From positions 62,001-126,000 of the forward strand of contig CAYULA010000002.1 in NCBI GenBank assembly GCA_964445525.1: DNA of 64,000 nucleotides, written 5' to 3'. Positions 34,501 through 43,321 of this stretch are shown here, one piece after another. The stretch comes from Penumbrarchaeum sp964445525 (lineage in GTDB: Archaea > Thermoplasmatota > Penumbrarchaeia > Penumbrarchaeales > Penumbrarchaeaceae). Under the pieces are notes generated by a model that was not told the DNA's origin, made no database searches, and saw nothing but the letters and a program-made list of their open reading frames with translations. The number at the start of each line of letters is the position of its first letter. Within the stretch, counting starts at the first letter, position 1. The position numbers were made by a program, and so were the translations under genes.

Positions 34501-35853
34501 GATGACGGAGTATACGAGAGCGAGGGGTTGCTTACCTTCGAGTACTCCGGATACAACGAGGAAGGCATATTCCAGGCGGTTCTTGAGGTGATGGACGACG
34601 ACGGTGCCTGGTCCTCGGATTCCCTGGAGGTTATCGTCAGGCCATCAGACTACAATTTCCCTCCGTCGGTCACAATCGATTGCGGGAAGAATTTGACGGG
34701 AATGGTGGAGATAACGGGCACCGCAGAAGATGACGTATCCGTCGAATCAGTTGAGGTAAGGATCGAATCCTCAGATGGGGAAGTGCTGCCATGGACGGAA
34801 GCGGACGGGGAAGAGGAATGGTCCCTCGAATGGGATTCCAGGGGAGTTCCTGACGGTGAATACACCATCTCGGCCAGGGCATTCGACGGATCAGTTTACT
34901 CCGAGACCGATACCTGCCCGGTACGTGTCTCCAACATCAACACACCGCCGGAGATCATCGATTTTGAGATGGATCCTCCCTCCATGATATCGGGTCAGGA
35001 GATAATGATCATGATAACCGCCGTGATATCGGATCCGGACATTCCCGGAGACAGCCTGGAGGTTATCGTGGATCTGGGGAATCTGGAAGGTCCTCCGTCC
35101 CTGGCCCTTGCCGATGACGGCAGGGGAGCCGATGAAGAGGACGGGGACGGTATTTTTTCGGCCGTATTCGATCCTCCCGTTGATATCCAGCCTGGGACAT
35201 ACAGAATCTTTGTCGAGGCCCGGGATTCCGCAGGCGGTATCGATCAGGATTTTGTTGATTTCAGCGTGGTGTCCGATATCATGATAATCCCCAATATATC
35301 CCCTACAGACCTTGATCCCGGCGAGGAGGTCCTCATAGAGGTGGAGATCGACACGACCCTTGATGTAATAATAAGGGCGGAATCCGAACTCTTTCCCAAT
35401 GGTTCGGTGACCCTGAACGATCAGGGACTGGAGGGTGACAGGGTCCTCGGAGACGGCATCTATTCCAGGAAACTGGCAATAGACGGCGATCCAGGAAGGT
35501 ATCCGGTCCTTATAATCGTGGAGGAGGACGGATCGGTCCTCTCCAGGGAAGAGATGGTCATCAGAATAGTTGGATCTCCCCAGACCCAGGCGGATGAGGA
35601 ATCGGGATTGGTATGGATCCTCATCGCGGGTGCTGTTGTGATATTACTCACTCTGGTCATTGTTCTCATGATAGTTCTGGGTCGGAGGAGCAAACCGGAG
35701 ATTGATCCTACCCCGGTATACGATCTGCCAATGGTTGCAGAAGTGGTGGAGGCGGAGGTCCTAGAGGGAGAGCTCCCCGTCGAGGGAGAGATGCCAGAGG
35801 TATCCCAGGATCCCGAGTATTCCTATCAGGACGGCTCCCTCCAGGCCGAGTGA
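31501..35853 (+). CDS. Membrane-anchored subtilisin-like serine protease (S8) with CARDB, PKD and Ig-like modules
   Basis: 1450 residues. A signal peptide and prodomain precede an S8 catalytic domain with the triad D184 (IAVLDSGVD), H222 (GHGTHVAGTALG) and S404 (GTSMSCPHISG) and the oxyanion N320 (AAVGNDGA). Downstream are a CARDB-like module (SDNLPENGDTVVINVRVNN), a PKD domain (YNFDFGDGTESGWVDTSTIEH), several Ig-like repeats (MPPEVNAGEDIEVRVDTPVT), and a C-terminal helix (LVWILIAGAVVILLTLVIVL) with a Val/Glu-rich cytoplasmic tail. All catalytic residues are present, so it should be active outside the cell in protein degradation. Its last 93 bp overlap the convergent YdjM-like gene. Confidence 0.92.
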   Translation: MRSLSLPTALGILIIVVAGPSSMIAVEGDQEPFEDIIPLDTQVPLSFRGWDRDSDENRVDDMLSGNENLDVTEGMIGINVHMKGPVTAKDVRSVMERAEVLGMDPVFLRVGSHTTAIYLLVRESKDFRSLLIGNVEFVEYRPMTIPFLDSSSPGVRAASSSVYSPFTAEDLGYTGEGITIAVLDSGVDNTLHESLRGKYEYGVDFTGTTVVQGLDPDDVDGHGTHVAGTALGSGGGTETYRGTAPEASLVDLKIFKTFGSFLGNSDQAFEWLIDNHEERDIKVVSCSFGSTNPTSGRDTTAQLANRLVDEGVVVVAAVGNDGAQGIPSPASADKVISVGAYSDQDTIGRGDDVVQGFSNRGPRNSDGDLDQTDELKPDISAPGRDIRAPNHNSVFEYVDKTGTSMSCPHISGIAALMLQANPELSPSDVKSILRDTAQQEYSPSRQNIDDKYNYRSGWGLVDAYGAVKRSVDLLNLEISSPVEVASGIPLDIRLTGEFTKTEYDETPDIHEMELRTPYGWGIPDDIRTDPDMLDADVEVIGPGRSGDSWITTLRTYYNSSFEGAEPELSVTVIPSGGVGDSGNVLGTLTINGINLKAEVKEINITEGPSPPDLSIVPLAISFSDNLPENGDTVVINVRVNNTGGRTVENALIRLLDGPERTGTVIGEDTIMVPSSSFGMAEFEWVANPGIHAITAIADPENEIAESDEDNNEAERPLTVRGINPPPVAQLEVSPSQGTTVTRFVFDGSSSQDTNIRGGNVVAYNFDFGDGTESGWVDTSTIEHRYLSGGSYTASLRVRDNGGGESTNDAEVQVNVSEVSSSKQVLYLTNDSRLDPDPGPPGSREVEGRVGEWSSDPLEETRMIGSLLSLRMEITSMDQGEMEYEIGLLVDGDERVFHTGSQTLLGGEQSFQVDITIEELVVKAGEDISLAISATSSASDTRLLVGEDGTFLEYMYYNPPNMPPEVNAGEDIEVRVDTPVTFSGTADDPDGNIENIRWDIDDDGVYESEGLLTFEYSGYNEEGIFQAVLEVMDDDGAWSSDSLEVIVRPSDYNFPPSVTIDCGKNLTGMVEITGTAEDDVSVESVEVRIESSDGEVLPWTEADGEEEWSLEWDSRGVPDGEYTISARAFDGSVYSETDTCPVRVSNINTPPEIIDFEMDPPSMISGQEIMIMITAVISDPDIPGDSLEVIVDLGNLEGPPSLALADDGRGADEEDGDGIFSAVFDPPVDIQPGTYRIFVEARDSAGGIDQDFVDFSVVSDIMIIPNISPTDLDPGEEVLIEVEIDTTLDVIIRAESELFPNGSVTLNDQGLEGDRVLGDGIYSRKLAIDGDPGRYPVLIIVEEDGSVLSREEMVIRIVGSPQTQADEESGLVWILIAGAVVILLTLVIVLMIVLGRRSKPEIDPTPVYDLPMVAEVVEAEVLEGELPVEGEMPEVSQDPEYSYQDGSLQAE

Positions 35854-36306
35854 TGTTGAAAGGAAAACATAGGACCCGAATGCGGTTCCGAAGACCGCCC
35901 CGGGTGTTATCGAATGCATCCATCCCCTGTGTTTCATGGGAAGGAGAATGATCAGGTATCCCGCAGTCGTCAGTATCAAAAAGAGCCGTGCGCCCTCATA
36001 CCACACGAATGAGAATGCCTCAAGAGGACCTCGATCCGTGAAATTTCCCAGAAAAGGCGGCAGCAGGGCAAAGGCACCCAGAACGGGCCCCATGGTCCAC
36101 CTGATCCTGCCTTTCCCGTCAATATCAGGAAGGACCGATCCCACGATCAATGCCGCAAAACCGAGACAGAGGATCTGGATCAGAGGGAAGGTCCTCTCGA
36201 TCTCGGAGATGGTTATCCCTTGCTGGTATATGCCCAGGGAAAAACCTGTTGCGATCGACAGGACCGCTGTCAGCGATACGGAAAGGTGAACCTCCCATCT
36301 GGGCAT
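35761..36306 (-). CDS. YdjM-like membrane-bound metal-dependent hydrolase family protein
   Basis: 181 residues from the ATG at 36306, chosen because GGGGATGG precedes it and the TATA box at 36337-36345 lies 35 bp upstream; a longer in-frame start would lie before that box. Four to five membrane helices. The motif VLPDIDGKGR, then MKHRGWMHSITPGA and the C-terminal GYLWHLSLDGE match the LexA-regulated YdjM family, where Asp/His residues probably bind metal. The molecular role is unknown. The 3' end overlaps the subtilisin coding sequence on the other strand by 93 bp. Confidence 0.85.
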   Translation of the reverse strand: MPRWEVHLSVSLTAVLSIATGFSLGIYQQGITISEIERTFPLIQILCLGFAALIVGSVLPDIDGKGRIRWTMGPVLGAFALLPPFLGNFTDRGPLEAFSFVWYEGARLFLILTTAGYLIILLPMKHRGWMHSITPGAVFGTAFGSYVFLSTSLGLEGAVLIGILGILGYLWHLSLDGELSL

Positions 36307-36336
36307 GCCATCCCCTTTATAAGTGGATCGGTGTGG

Positions 36337-36345
36337 AGTATATAA
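36337..36345 (-). promoter_or_regulatory. TATA box of the YdjM-like gene
   Basis: CATTTATATACTCC on the minus strand, 30-35 bp upstream of the chosen start. It lies directly before the stop codon of carS at 36359, so the YdjM-like gene has its own promoter although it follows carS on the same strand. Confidence 0.5.
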
Positions 36346-36358
36346 ATGGTTTTTGTTC

Positions 36359-36949
36359 TCACCACGGCTCCTTCTTGACACCGATCCAGTATCCTATGTA
36401 ATTTGCAATTGTGTGTGCAAGCCAGGCAACGGCAAAAAACAGTATCAGAGCTATCCAGGAGAAATCCGCTATGAGATGATCGTACCACCACGGAAAAAAG
36501 GGGATTATGAAAATTGCGGTCCCGATCAGATAATCCCACTGGTCCAGAAGAGGCGTTCTGGTGCCCCTGGGCCTGTTCAGGGCCCTCTTTATGAAGCTCC
36601 CGATCATATCTCCCACCAGCGAACCCACCGCAAGGGATGGTATCAGAATGATGCTCCAGGGAAAAGGACCCCAGAAGCTGTCGGTGACATCCGTCAGTCC
36701 GATAAAATGCAGAACAAGAAGAAGGACCAATCCCAGTATGGTTGCGGATATGGAACCTCCCAGAAATCCCCTCCAGGTCTTTCCGTCACCCAGGTATCTC
36801 CTTCCGTCTTTCCTCGCCTTTCCGAAATCAATGGGTTTTCCCCCTCCGGTGAAAGGCGCGAACGTGTTTGCTGTCATTGCCGGAATAAGAGTGACCACTA
36901 TTCTAAGAAGGTCCAGAAGTACCGATCCTGCGGTCGGAACATCACCCAT
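36359..36949 (-). CDS. carS: CDP-archaeol synthase
   Basis: 196 residues, five membrane helices. It transfers CMP from CTP to unsaturated archaetidic acid, giving CDP-archaeol, the branch-point of archaeal phospholipid synthesis. Family signatures are LIPAMTANTFAPFTGGGKPI, DGRRYLGDGKTWRGF, GDMIGSFIKRALNRPRG and LLDQWDYLIG. The RBS CAGGAAAAC precedes the ATG. The gene is divergent from 37042. Confidence 0.95.
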   Translation of the reverse strand: MGDVPTAGSVLLDLLRIVVTLIPAMTANTFAPFTGGGKPIDFGKARKDGRRYLGDGKTWRGFLGGSISATILGLVLLLVLHFIGLTDVTDSFWGPFPWSIILIPSLAVGSLVGDMIGSFIKRALNRPRGTRTPLLDQWDYLIGTAIFIIPFFPWWYDHLIADFSWIALILFFAVAWLAHTIANYIGYWIGVKKEPW

Positions 36950-37041
36950 GTTTTCCTGTGAGTTTTTAACTATGATTTAAGATTATTTATATTCGCCTTT
37001 TTAGAAACGTTTAAAACCACCGACACGATAACCTGATTTCA

Positions 37042-37608
37042 ATGGCTGAACCCAGGTTCCCGCCGGTCCAGGGAGGCCCTGCCAGACCGGGACCCGCCAA
37101 ACAGAAGACCGGAAAGTTCCCGGTGCTGCCCATAGTCCTTCTGGTGATATACGGGATTTACATAGCAGTCCTGATCGTTGCTCCGGCCTTCTCCAGCGAT
37201 TTCGAGGCGACCCTTGACGATTTCTTTCCCCCGAATTTCAGGATCATCGTGGGAGGAATACTGCTCGGAGCCTTCGCATTGATACTGGTCATCAACCTTC
37301 TGGATACGGGATCGAGAGGACCTCCGTCAAGGCCGAGGCCGGCAGGTCCCGGGGGAGATGTGAAGAAGTTCAAACCGGTCCAGCCCGCTCAGGCAAGGGC
37401 GGTTCCGCCTTCAACTCCTCCCCAGGCTACAAGGACAGAAGCTCCCCCGCCCCAACCGAAACCTCAGCCCCCTGCCCCCAAGAAGCAGATCATTGCCTAC
37501 CCCTCCGAGGTCGAGGGAGGAATTTACGGTGAGACCTATATAGAACTGGGTCAGCAGAAGGTATTGAAACTGAGGTCCCTGGTCGTAGAGGCCGAATACC
37601 TGAACTGA
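37042..37608 (+). CDS. Two-helix membrane protein with proline-rich linker and conserved C-terminal segment
   Basis: 188 residues, not recognised. A basic N-terminus is followed by two membrane helices (FPVLPIVLLVIYGIYIAVLIV and IIVGGILLGAFALILVINLL) separated by an acidic loop. A long Pro/Ala-rich cytoplasmic linker ends in IIAYPSEVEGGIYGETYIEL and LKLRSLVVEAEYL, which looks structured and may be the functional part. TATA-like boxes lie at 36978-36990 (GATTATTTATATT) and near 37010 (GTTTAAAAC). A subtilisin gene follows after 22 bp, so the two may be co-expressed. Confidence 0.75.
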   Translation: MAEPRFPPVQGGPARPGPAKQKTGKFPVLPIVLLVIYGIYIAVLIVAPAFSSDFEATLDDFFPPNFRIIVGGILLGAFALILVINLLDTGSRGPPSRPRPAGPGGDVKKFKPVQPAQARAVPPSTPPQATRTEAPPPQPKPQPPAPKKQIIAYPSEVEGGIYGETYIELGQQKVLKLRSLVVEAEYLN

Positions 37609-37630
37609 TCACCACAGGAGTGATATTATC

Positions 37631-40222
37631 ATGTCATTGAAAGCAGGTTCCCTGGCAATAGTGGCTCTCCTGGTCATATTGCCATTTGCCGTTCTTTCAT
37701 TTCCAGGGGAGTTTCCAAGAGCATCCTTTTATTCCTTCGACCGGGACGGGGACGGGATCGATGACATTCTGGAGGGTGGAGGACCCTTTGATGTGATAAT
37801 CCACACGGATTCTAAAGAAACAATGGACCCAATAATCTCTGAACTGGAGATCATGGGAGGCATCGTGGAATCCAGATACAGCCTGGTAAATGCCTTCGGT
37901 GCGGTCCTGCCTGATATGAGGTCTTTGAAGAAGGCAGCCTCGATGGAAGGAGTACTCGTCATCGAGGCCCAGAGGGAGCTGGAATTTCTCATGGACACCT
38001 CTGTTCCGGCCACCAAGGCATCCCCATCATCCGCATACTCTCCACAGACGGCCCATGATCTGGGCTACACGGGAAAGGGAGTCACCATTGCAGTGATAGA
38101 TACCGGTGTCGATAATGAGCATCCCATGCTGGAGGGATCCTTCGTCGCCGGTGCGGATTTCTCCCTGCCCGATACTCCGCTCACTCCGAGAGACGGGAGC
38201 TTCGATCCCGATGACAGACTGGGCCACGGAACCGGGGTTGCATCCATTGCCCTCGGAAGGGAGGTGGATGGGGTTGTTGGTGTTGCACCGGATGCAGGTC
38301 TGATAGATCTCAAACTCGGCTCCACACCTGCCGTGGAGAATTCTCCCAGGACCACCGATCTTCTGGAGGCCCTCCAGTGGTGCTCCGACAACAGGGAGAC
38401 GGATTGGGGTGACGGATATTCGGGTGTGGATATAGTCTCCCTCAGCATGGAAATAAGTCCTGCGGACGGGGCCTTCGCTGAGGCTATCGAGAACATCGTT
38501 GCAGAGGGTATTTTGGTCGTCCAGGCTTCTGGCAACTCCGCCGGGTCCTACGAGGATCAGACGGATACGGTCTGGCCGGATAACTCCATCATCGTCGGTG
38601 GAATTGACCACCAGGGGACCATAGACAGGTCTGATGACGTTTTCTGGTCCGGATCGACATCCGGACCGAGGACCGACGACGGGGACGGAAACATGCTCGA
38701 CGAGCTCAAACCCGATGTCACCGCACCTGCTGTCTCGCTTTCCTTCGCTTCCCATTCAACCACTTCTAATCTACAGGGTGCATCCGGAATGTCCTCCGGT
38801 ACCGGGACCTCATATGCAGCACCTCATGTATCCGGAGTGGTGGCACTCATGCTTGAGGCAAATCCGTCCCTGAGGCCGGATGAGGACGACAATCCCGTCA
38901 AGAGGATCCTGCATCAGTCGGCGGAACCCAGGGGGGAACCGACCTTCCCGGAGCTTTCAACCGCCTACAACGCCAACTACGGATGGGGGATAGTGGATGC
39001 TCACCAGGCGGTGGTGGCCGCCAGGTCCTATACCGGGGTAAATCACCGACCCATGATCACATCCTTCACCGTGAATCCGGATACCATGTCCACAGGTTCA
39101 ACCGCAACCGTAAGGGTAGTGGCAACCGACATCGACGAGGATCCTCTGACCTACACTCTGGAGGTCGATGACGGCGAGGTCAGCGGTGAGGGTCCCGAGT
39201 GGCAGTGGACGGCTCCCGATGAACCCGGAAGCTATTCATTTCTGGTTACCGTAGAGGACCCCTCCGGGGCCTCCGACCAGCAGAGGACCGATGCCGAGGT
39301 TATCGAGGGGACACCCAACAGGCCTCCGGTCATAACCTCCTACAACGCCGATAAGAGGACCCTGGGGGCGGGTGAATCCACAAGGATCACGGTGGTTGCT
39401 TTCGATCAGGACGGGGATCCTTTGACATACGAGTACTTCACCATCACGGGAAGTATAAGCGGCCAGGGAGAGGAGGTGACCTACACCGCCCCCGACAACC
39501 CCGGCACCGATACGGTAACGGTGATCGTATCCGATCCCTCCGATGCCTCCGACCAGAGGGACCTTACAATAACCGTAGTGGATGACGCCACCAACTCACC
39601 TCCGTCGATACTGCTCCTGGATATCGAACCCGAGATTATTACCGCCAACGAAACGGGGGCAGATATCATACTGACCGCAGCGGTAGAGGACCCGGACGGA
39701 TATTCGGACATAGATCTTGTCATAGCCGATCTGACTTCCCTGGGAGGATCCGACGGCGAGAGGATGTTCGATGACGGAAGCTATCCGGATAATTCTTCGG
39801 GAGACGGAACTTTTTCCCTTCTGGTTCAGCTCCCCGATACACCGCTCAACGGCCTCTACACGATAGAGGTAACGGTGTTCGATTCTTCGGGCGAGGAGGC
39901 ATCGGATACCATAGATCTGATGATCGATATCGAAGCGGCGGGAAACGTAAGCTCGGGAGGCTCATCCGGACCGGACCTTCTTCTCGTCTTTATTGGTCTG
40001 GGAGCTATCCTGTTGATAGTCGTTATAGTCATCATTTTCGTCCTTACAAGGAGAAAGAAAACCCAGGCTCCCCCCGGTTTCCAGCAGCATCCCTACTATC
40101 CGCAGGTAAGATACAGGCCGTCTTCGCCCGGGTCAATTCCGAACCCCTCGGGGAATCCACCGATACAGGTAGGCCCCTCCTCCCAGGCCCGGCCAAGGTT
40201 CAACGTCGTTTCGAATCGTTGA
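37631..40222 (+). CDS. Second membrane-anchored subtilisin-like protease (S8)
   Basis: 863 residues. After a signal peptide (SLAIVALLVILPFAVLSF) comes an S8 domain with D157 (IAVIDTGVDN), H199 (GHGTGVASIALG), N302 (VQASGNSAG) and S394 (GTSYAAPHVSGVVALM). Three Ig/cadherin-like modules follow (NRPPVITSYNADKRTLGAGE and related), then a glycine/serine-rich linker, a membrane helix (LLLVFIGLGAILLIVVIVII) and a proline-rich cytoplasmic tail. The triad is complete. It shares overall design with the protease at 31501 but is not a close copy. The ATG follows AGGAGTGATATTATC. Its last 23 bp overlap the convergent trmJ. Confidence 0.92.
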   Translation: MSLKAGSLAIVALLVILPFAVLSFPGEFPRASFYSFDRDGDGIDDILEGGGPFDVIIHTDSKETMDPIISELEIMGGIVESRYSLVNAFGAVLPDMRSLKKAASMEGVLVIEAQRELEFLMDTSVPATKASPSSAYSPQTAHDLGYTGKGVTIAVIDTGVDNEHPMLEGSFVAGADFSLPDTPLTPRDGSFDPDDRLGHGTGVASIALGREVDGVVGVAPDAGLIDLKLGSTPAVENSPRTTDLLEALQWCSDNRETDWGDGYSGVDIVSLSMEISPADGAFAEAIENIVAEGILVVQASGNSAGSYEDQTDTVWPDNSIIVGGIDHQGTIDRSDDVFWSGSTSGPRTDDGDGNMLDELKPDVTAPAVSLSFASHSTTSNLQGASGMSSGTGTSYAAPHVSGVVALMLEANPSLRPDEDDNPVKRILHQSAEPRGEPTFPELSTAYNANYGWGIVDAHQAVVAARSYTGVNHRPMITSFTVNPDTMSTGSTATVRVVATDIDEDPLTYTLEVDDGEVSGEGPEWQWTAPDEPGSYSFLVTVEDPSGASDQQRTDAEVIEGTPNRPPVITSYNADKRTLGAGESTRITVVAFDQDGDPLTYEYFTITGSISGQGEEVTYTAPDNPGTDTVTVIVSDPSDASDQRDLTITVVDDATNSPPSILLLDIEPEIITANETGADIILTAAVEDPDGYSDIDLVIADLTSLGGSDGERMFDDGSYPDNSSGDGTFSLLVQLPDTPLNGLYTIEVTVFDSSGEEASDTIDLMIDIEAAGNVSSGGSSGPDLLLVFIGLGAILLIVVIVIIFVLTRRKKTQAPPGFQQHPYYPQVRYRPSSPGSIPNPSGNPPIQVGPSSQARPRFNVVSNR

Positions 40223-40928
40223 TTCTTTTTCGTTTGTAATCCATCGCCCTGGAGAAGGTACCCATGAGAGAATTGAATTCCCTGTAATTCATGGAAGAAC
40301 GGGAGATCATCCTACGAAAGTTTATTCTCGCAATCGGTTTCTTGTGTTCGGGAACGTTGGATATTTCCATCAATCTGTCGTAGTGCTCCAGGAGGACCTT
40401 TTTTTCTGTATCTGTTATGGTCCTCGCGTTCCTTCTTTCGGGTAATGGTCCCGACCTGAACAGTTCGTATAGGATCAATCCTACAGCGTGGGAGAGGTTC
40501 AGAACCGGGTAATCCGGATTTGCGGGGATCGTCACCAGAAGATCGCATCCGTCAAGTTCCTCCTTGAGGAGGCCGAAATCCTCCCTCCCGAAAGCCAGCC
40601 CTATCCTTCCTGTGGTCCTTTTAGACCACCTCACCAGCTCCTCGGGAAGTATGGGATTCCTACGGTAGTTCTTCTCCGTGGATTCCGATATTCCCGAGGT
40701 TCCCACCATGAAATCCACCTTTGAGCATGCTTCATCAAACGAATCCACAACCTCGGCTGTTTCGAGGATATTCTTCCCGTGCATGGAGTAAGCAAAAGCC
40801 TCGTCTTCGAGGTTCGGAGGATTGACCATGATCATCTTTTCCAATGAGAAGTTCCTGCACAATCTGGCGATAGATCCCACATTGCCCTGGTACTTTGGTT
40901 CGACTATCACGGGAACGAACCTGTTCAT
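40200..40928 (-). CDS. trmJ: SpoU/TrmH-family RNA 2'-O-methyltransferase, TrmJ-like
   Basis: 242 residues. TrmJ methylates the 2'-OH of nucleotide 32 in tRNAs. The SPOUT fold motifs are FVPVIVEPKYQGNVGSIARL with the catalytic-type Arg (motif 1), GRIGLAFGREDFGLL (motif 2) and VTIPANPDYPVLNLSHAVGL (motif 3, trefoil knot). A C-terminal helical extension (ARTITDTEKKVLLEHYDRL) is typical of TrmJ. The RBS AAGGTGG precedes the ATG. It is divergent from truA and probably shares one TATA region with it. Confidence 0.9.
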   Translation of the reverse strand: MNRFVPVIVEPKYQGNVGSIARLCRNFSLEKMIMVNPPNLEDEAFAYSMHGKNILETAEVVDSFDEACSKVDFMVGTSGISESTEKNYRRNPILPEELVRWSKRTTGRIGLAFGREDFGLLKEELDGCDLLVTIPANPDYPVLNLSHAVGLILYELFRSGPLPERRNARTITDTEKKVLLEHYDRLMEISNVPEHKKPIARINFRRMISRSSMNYREFNSLMGTFSRAMDYKRKRINDSKRR

Positions 40929-40967
40929 GTGTTCCAGCTGAATTCCACCTTGGGACTTGAAGAGTCT

Positions 40968-40980
40968 AAAGATATATGTG
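40968..40980. promoter_or_regulatory. Shared, nearly symmetric TATA element between trmJ and truA
   Basis: AAAGATATATGTG reads as a TATA box on both strands. To the right it sits about 28 bp before the truA ATG (leaderless). To the left it sits about 45 bp before the trmJ ATG, leaving room for its RBS. No other TATA-like sequence is visible in the 74-bp gap. Confidence 0.5.
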
Positions 40981-41002
40981 TTTCACCTCCATACGGTCCT
41001 CC

Positions 41003-41827
41003 ATGAGATATGCCGTTAAGATCGGATATGACGGTCAAAGGTTCCACGGGTCGCAGAGACAGTCGGATGACGATCCCCTCTCGGTGGAAGGAATGATCGT
41101 GGAAGCTTTGAGGAAGATCGGCGATTTCGAAGGTGGGGAATGGCCCGTGGAATTCGCCTCGAGAACGGATGCGGGGGTTTCCGCTCTCGGCAATGTTTTC
41201 GCCCTGGATACGGAAAGGGATATCTCCGATCTGCTGAAGGCACTCAATGCCAACATGGACGGCGTCTGGTGCATAGCCGCCGGAAAGGCAAGGGAGCATC
41301 AGAACATACGCTGGGCAAATTCAAGATGGTACAGGTATCATCTCAAACCGGGTGTTCTCGACAGGGAACAGATCAAATTGCTGGATTCCGCATTGACCGA
41401 ATTCGTCGGAGTCCATGATTTCACCAATTTCTGCAGAGTGGAGAAAGGCAAGGACCCAACAACCAGGATCGAGAGGTCCAAGGCCATGGATGTTACAGGC
41501 AACGGTGAGATGGTTGTCATAGACATGGTCGGCGACAGGTTCCTCTGGAATCAGGTCCGAAGAATGGTCGGAGGTGCCGTGAAGGTGGCCGAAGGCGGAA
41601 TGGAAAAGGATGAACTCACGGGTCTGCTGAAGGGTGAACGATCGAAAGACAAAATCCCCACCATGCCGGCCACAGGTCTTGTCCTCATGGATGTTATGTT
41701 CAAGGACATCGATTTCATCATAGATCCCCAGGCAGTAACCATGGCAATAGAGAGGAGCTCCCAGGAATCCTGGGAAGCTTCGGTCAAGGTGCTTCTCCAC
41801 TCCGCATTGAGGTCCCTTCGGGTCTGA
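41003..41827 (+). CDS. truA: tRNA pseudouridine synthase A
   Basis: 274 residues from the ATG at 41003, chosen because MRYAVKIGYDGQRFHGSQRQ is the conserved N-terminus and the TATA box is 28 bp upstream. The catalytic Asp lies in FASRTDAGVSALGNVFA. WYRYHL and FTNFCRVEKG follow, and the C-terminal LWNQVRRMVGGAVKVAEG is typical. TruA modifies U38-40 of the anticodon arm. Together with trmJ, queA and tgt this window has several anticodon-loop modification genes. Confidence 0.95.
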   Translation: MRYAVKIGYDGQRFHGSQRQSDDDPLSVEGMIVEALRKIGDFEGGEWPVEFASRTDAGVSALGNVFALDTERDISDLLKALNANMDGVWCIAAGKAREHQNIRWANSRWYRYHLKPGVLDREQIKLLDSALTEFVGVHDFTNFCRVEKGKDPTTRIERSKAMDVTGNGEMVVIDMVGDRFLWNQVRRMVGGAVKVAEGGMEKDELTGLLKGERSKDKIPTMPATGLVLMDVMFKDIDFIIDPQAVTMAIERSSQESWEASVKVLLHSALRSLRV

Positions 41828-41895
41828 TCTTGTTCCATGTTTCTTTTATAGTCCGACCACAAATCCCTTTTAATCATTACAGGGATGTTGAGAAT

Positions 41896-43287
41896 ATGAG
41901 GACGGGATGGATCCTGCTGATGTTCATTGCAATATCATTCTTACCAATGGCGAGTGGAAATGACGGAGGACCCGATTTCAACCAGAGGGGATCCATTGTC
42001 ATCTCCGGTGAAGAGGACCTGACAGGAGAGAACGGGATCCTCTCCGGAAACGGTTCACAAGAGGACCCCTATCTGATCAGCAGATGGTGGATCAATGTCT
42101 CGAAGGGAGATGGAATTATTATCGAGGACGTGAACTCTCATGTTCTGATCTACGAGGTTGCGGTGACACATGCGTTGAACCTTAGTGAATTGAGCGAGTT
42201 CAAGGACCGGGGAATCGTGATCAGTAACTGCTCCAACATCAGGATCGAGAGGTGTTATGTCTACTACTTCGGAACCGGTATGGATGTTTCCGGATCCGAT
42301 AATATCGCAATACACGATTCCTCCGTGATCGAAAATCACAACGGTATAGTGATGGAAGCCGACGATTCCTCCATAACCGGATGCATATGTTCATACAACA
42401 CCAGGTACGGCGTCTTCATCAACAATTCAGACAGGCTATCTTTGAGGGACCTCATAACCGATTCCAATTCCTTCACCATGGGAGAAGGTGCGGGGATCCA
42501 GATGATCAACTGCTCGGATATAGTCATGGAGGAGTGCTACGGGACCCTGAATTACGGGGAAGGAATAAGCGTGATAGGGTCCGGGGATGACAGGGACCTC
42601 CTGATAAGGGACTGCTACAGCGACACCAATGTAAACGGCATACAGGTCATAGACATGGATGGAGTCGTGATAGAAGACACACGGCTTAGGTACAACTCGT
42701 ACGGAGTCAACCTTGTAAACGTGAAGGATGCCCGTGTAACCGATTGCACGTTCTGGAAGAATTCCTTTGGAGTGATCGGACATAACCTGGGTGTCTCGCT
42801 TGTCGAGGCAAACCGCTTCGAGGGAAATGAGGAGGGGCTGATACTTGGTGCCTCTTACGATAACAGGATCGTGAAAAATATATTTGCCAACACATCCAAA
42901 GAGGCTGTAAGGATCAAGGAGGACTCGGGATACGGAAATGTTTTGGTGATGAACAGGTTCCTTGATAACAATCAGGGAATGGAACAGGTCAAAGACCTCA
43001 GCGGTCTTGCGGTCTTTTCCGAGGGGGGGAAGGGTAATTACTGGTCCGACTGGCAGGGTAACGATACAGATAGGGATGGAGTCGTTGATGCGGAAAAGGA
43101 GCTCCCGGGAGGATCGGTGGACTCCTATCCTCTCAGCATGGGAATACAGGAGGATACCCATTCAAGAGCCTTACCAGCGGATGAGGACGATGAAAGGGGT
43201 ATGGAATACTGGATAATCGTCACCATATCGGCCATGGCAACACTTATTCTGGCCTTCATCATCATATACAACAGGAGGACCGAATGA
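41896..43287 (+). CDS. Right-handed beta-helix (NosD-like) surface protein with C-terminal anchor
   Basis: 463 residues from the ATG at 41896, which opens the signal peptide (GWILLMFIAISFLPMASG). After an N-terminal SGNGSQEDPYLISRWWI segment, typical of NosD/periplasmic copper-binding-like proteins, there are about twelve 22-residue coils ('N..GI.V..S....I.DC'). A cysteine recurs at one coil position (SNCSNIRIERCYVYYF, ITGCICSYNTRYGV). NYWSDWQGNDTDRDGVVD near the end is the usual closing motif. A membrane helix and NRRTE follow. It may bind carbohydrate or metals; no nos genes are near. Confidence 0.88.
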   Translation: MRTGWILLMFIAISFLPMASGNDGGPDFNQRGSIVISGEEDLTGENGILSGNGSQEDPYLISRWWINVSKGDGIIIEDVNSHVLIYEVAVTHALNLSELSEFKDRGIVISNCSNIRIERCYVYYFGTGMDVSGSDNIAIHDSSVIENHNGIVMEADDSSITGCICSYNTRYGVFINNSDRLSLRDLITDSNSFTMGEGAGIQMINCSDIVMEECYGTLNYGEGISVIGSGDDRDLLIRDCYSDTNVNGIQVIDMDGVVIEDTRLRYNSYGVNLVNVKDARVTDCTFWKNSFGVIGHNLGVSLVEANRFEGNEEGLILGASYDNRIVKNIFANTSKEAVRIKEDSGYGNVLVMNRFLDNNQGMEQVKDLSGLAVFSEGGKGNYWSDWQGNDTDRDGVVDAEKELPGGSVDSYPLSMGIQEDTHSRALPADEDDERGMEYWIIVTISAMATLILAFIIIYNRRTE

Positions 43288-43321
43288 GTTATCCGTGATA
43301 ATCGCATATGTAGAAGTCAAT

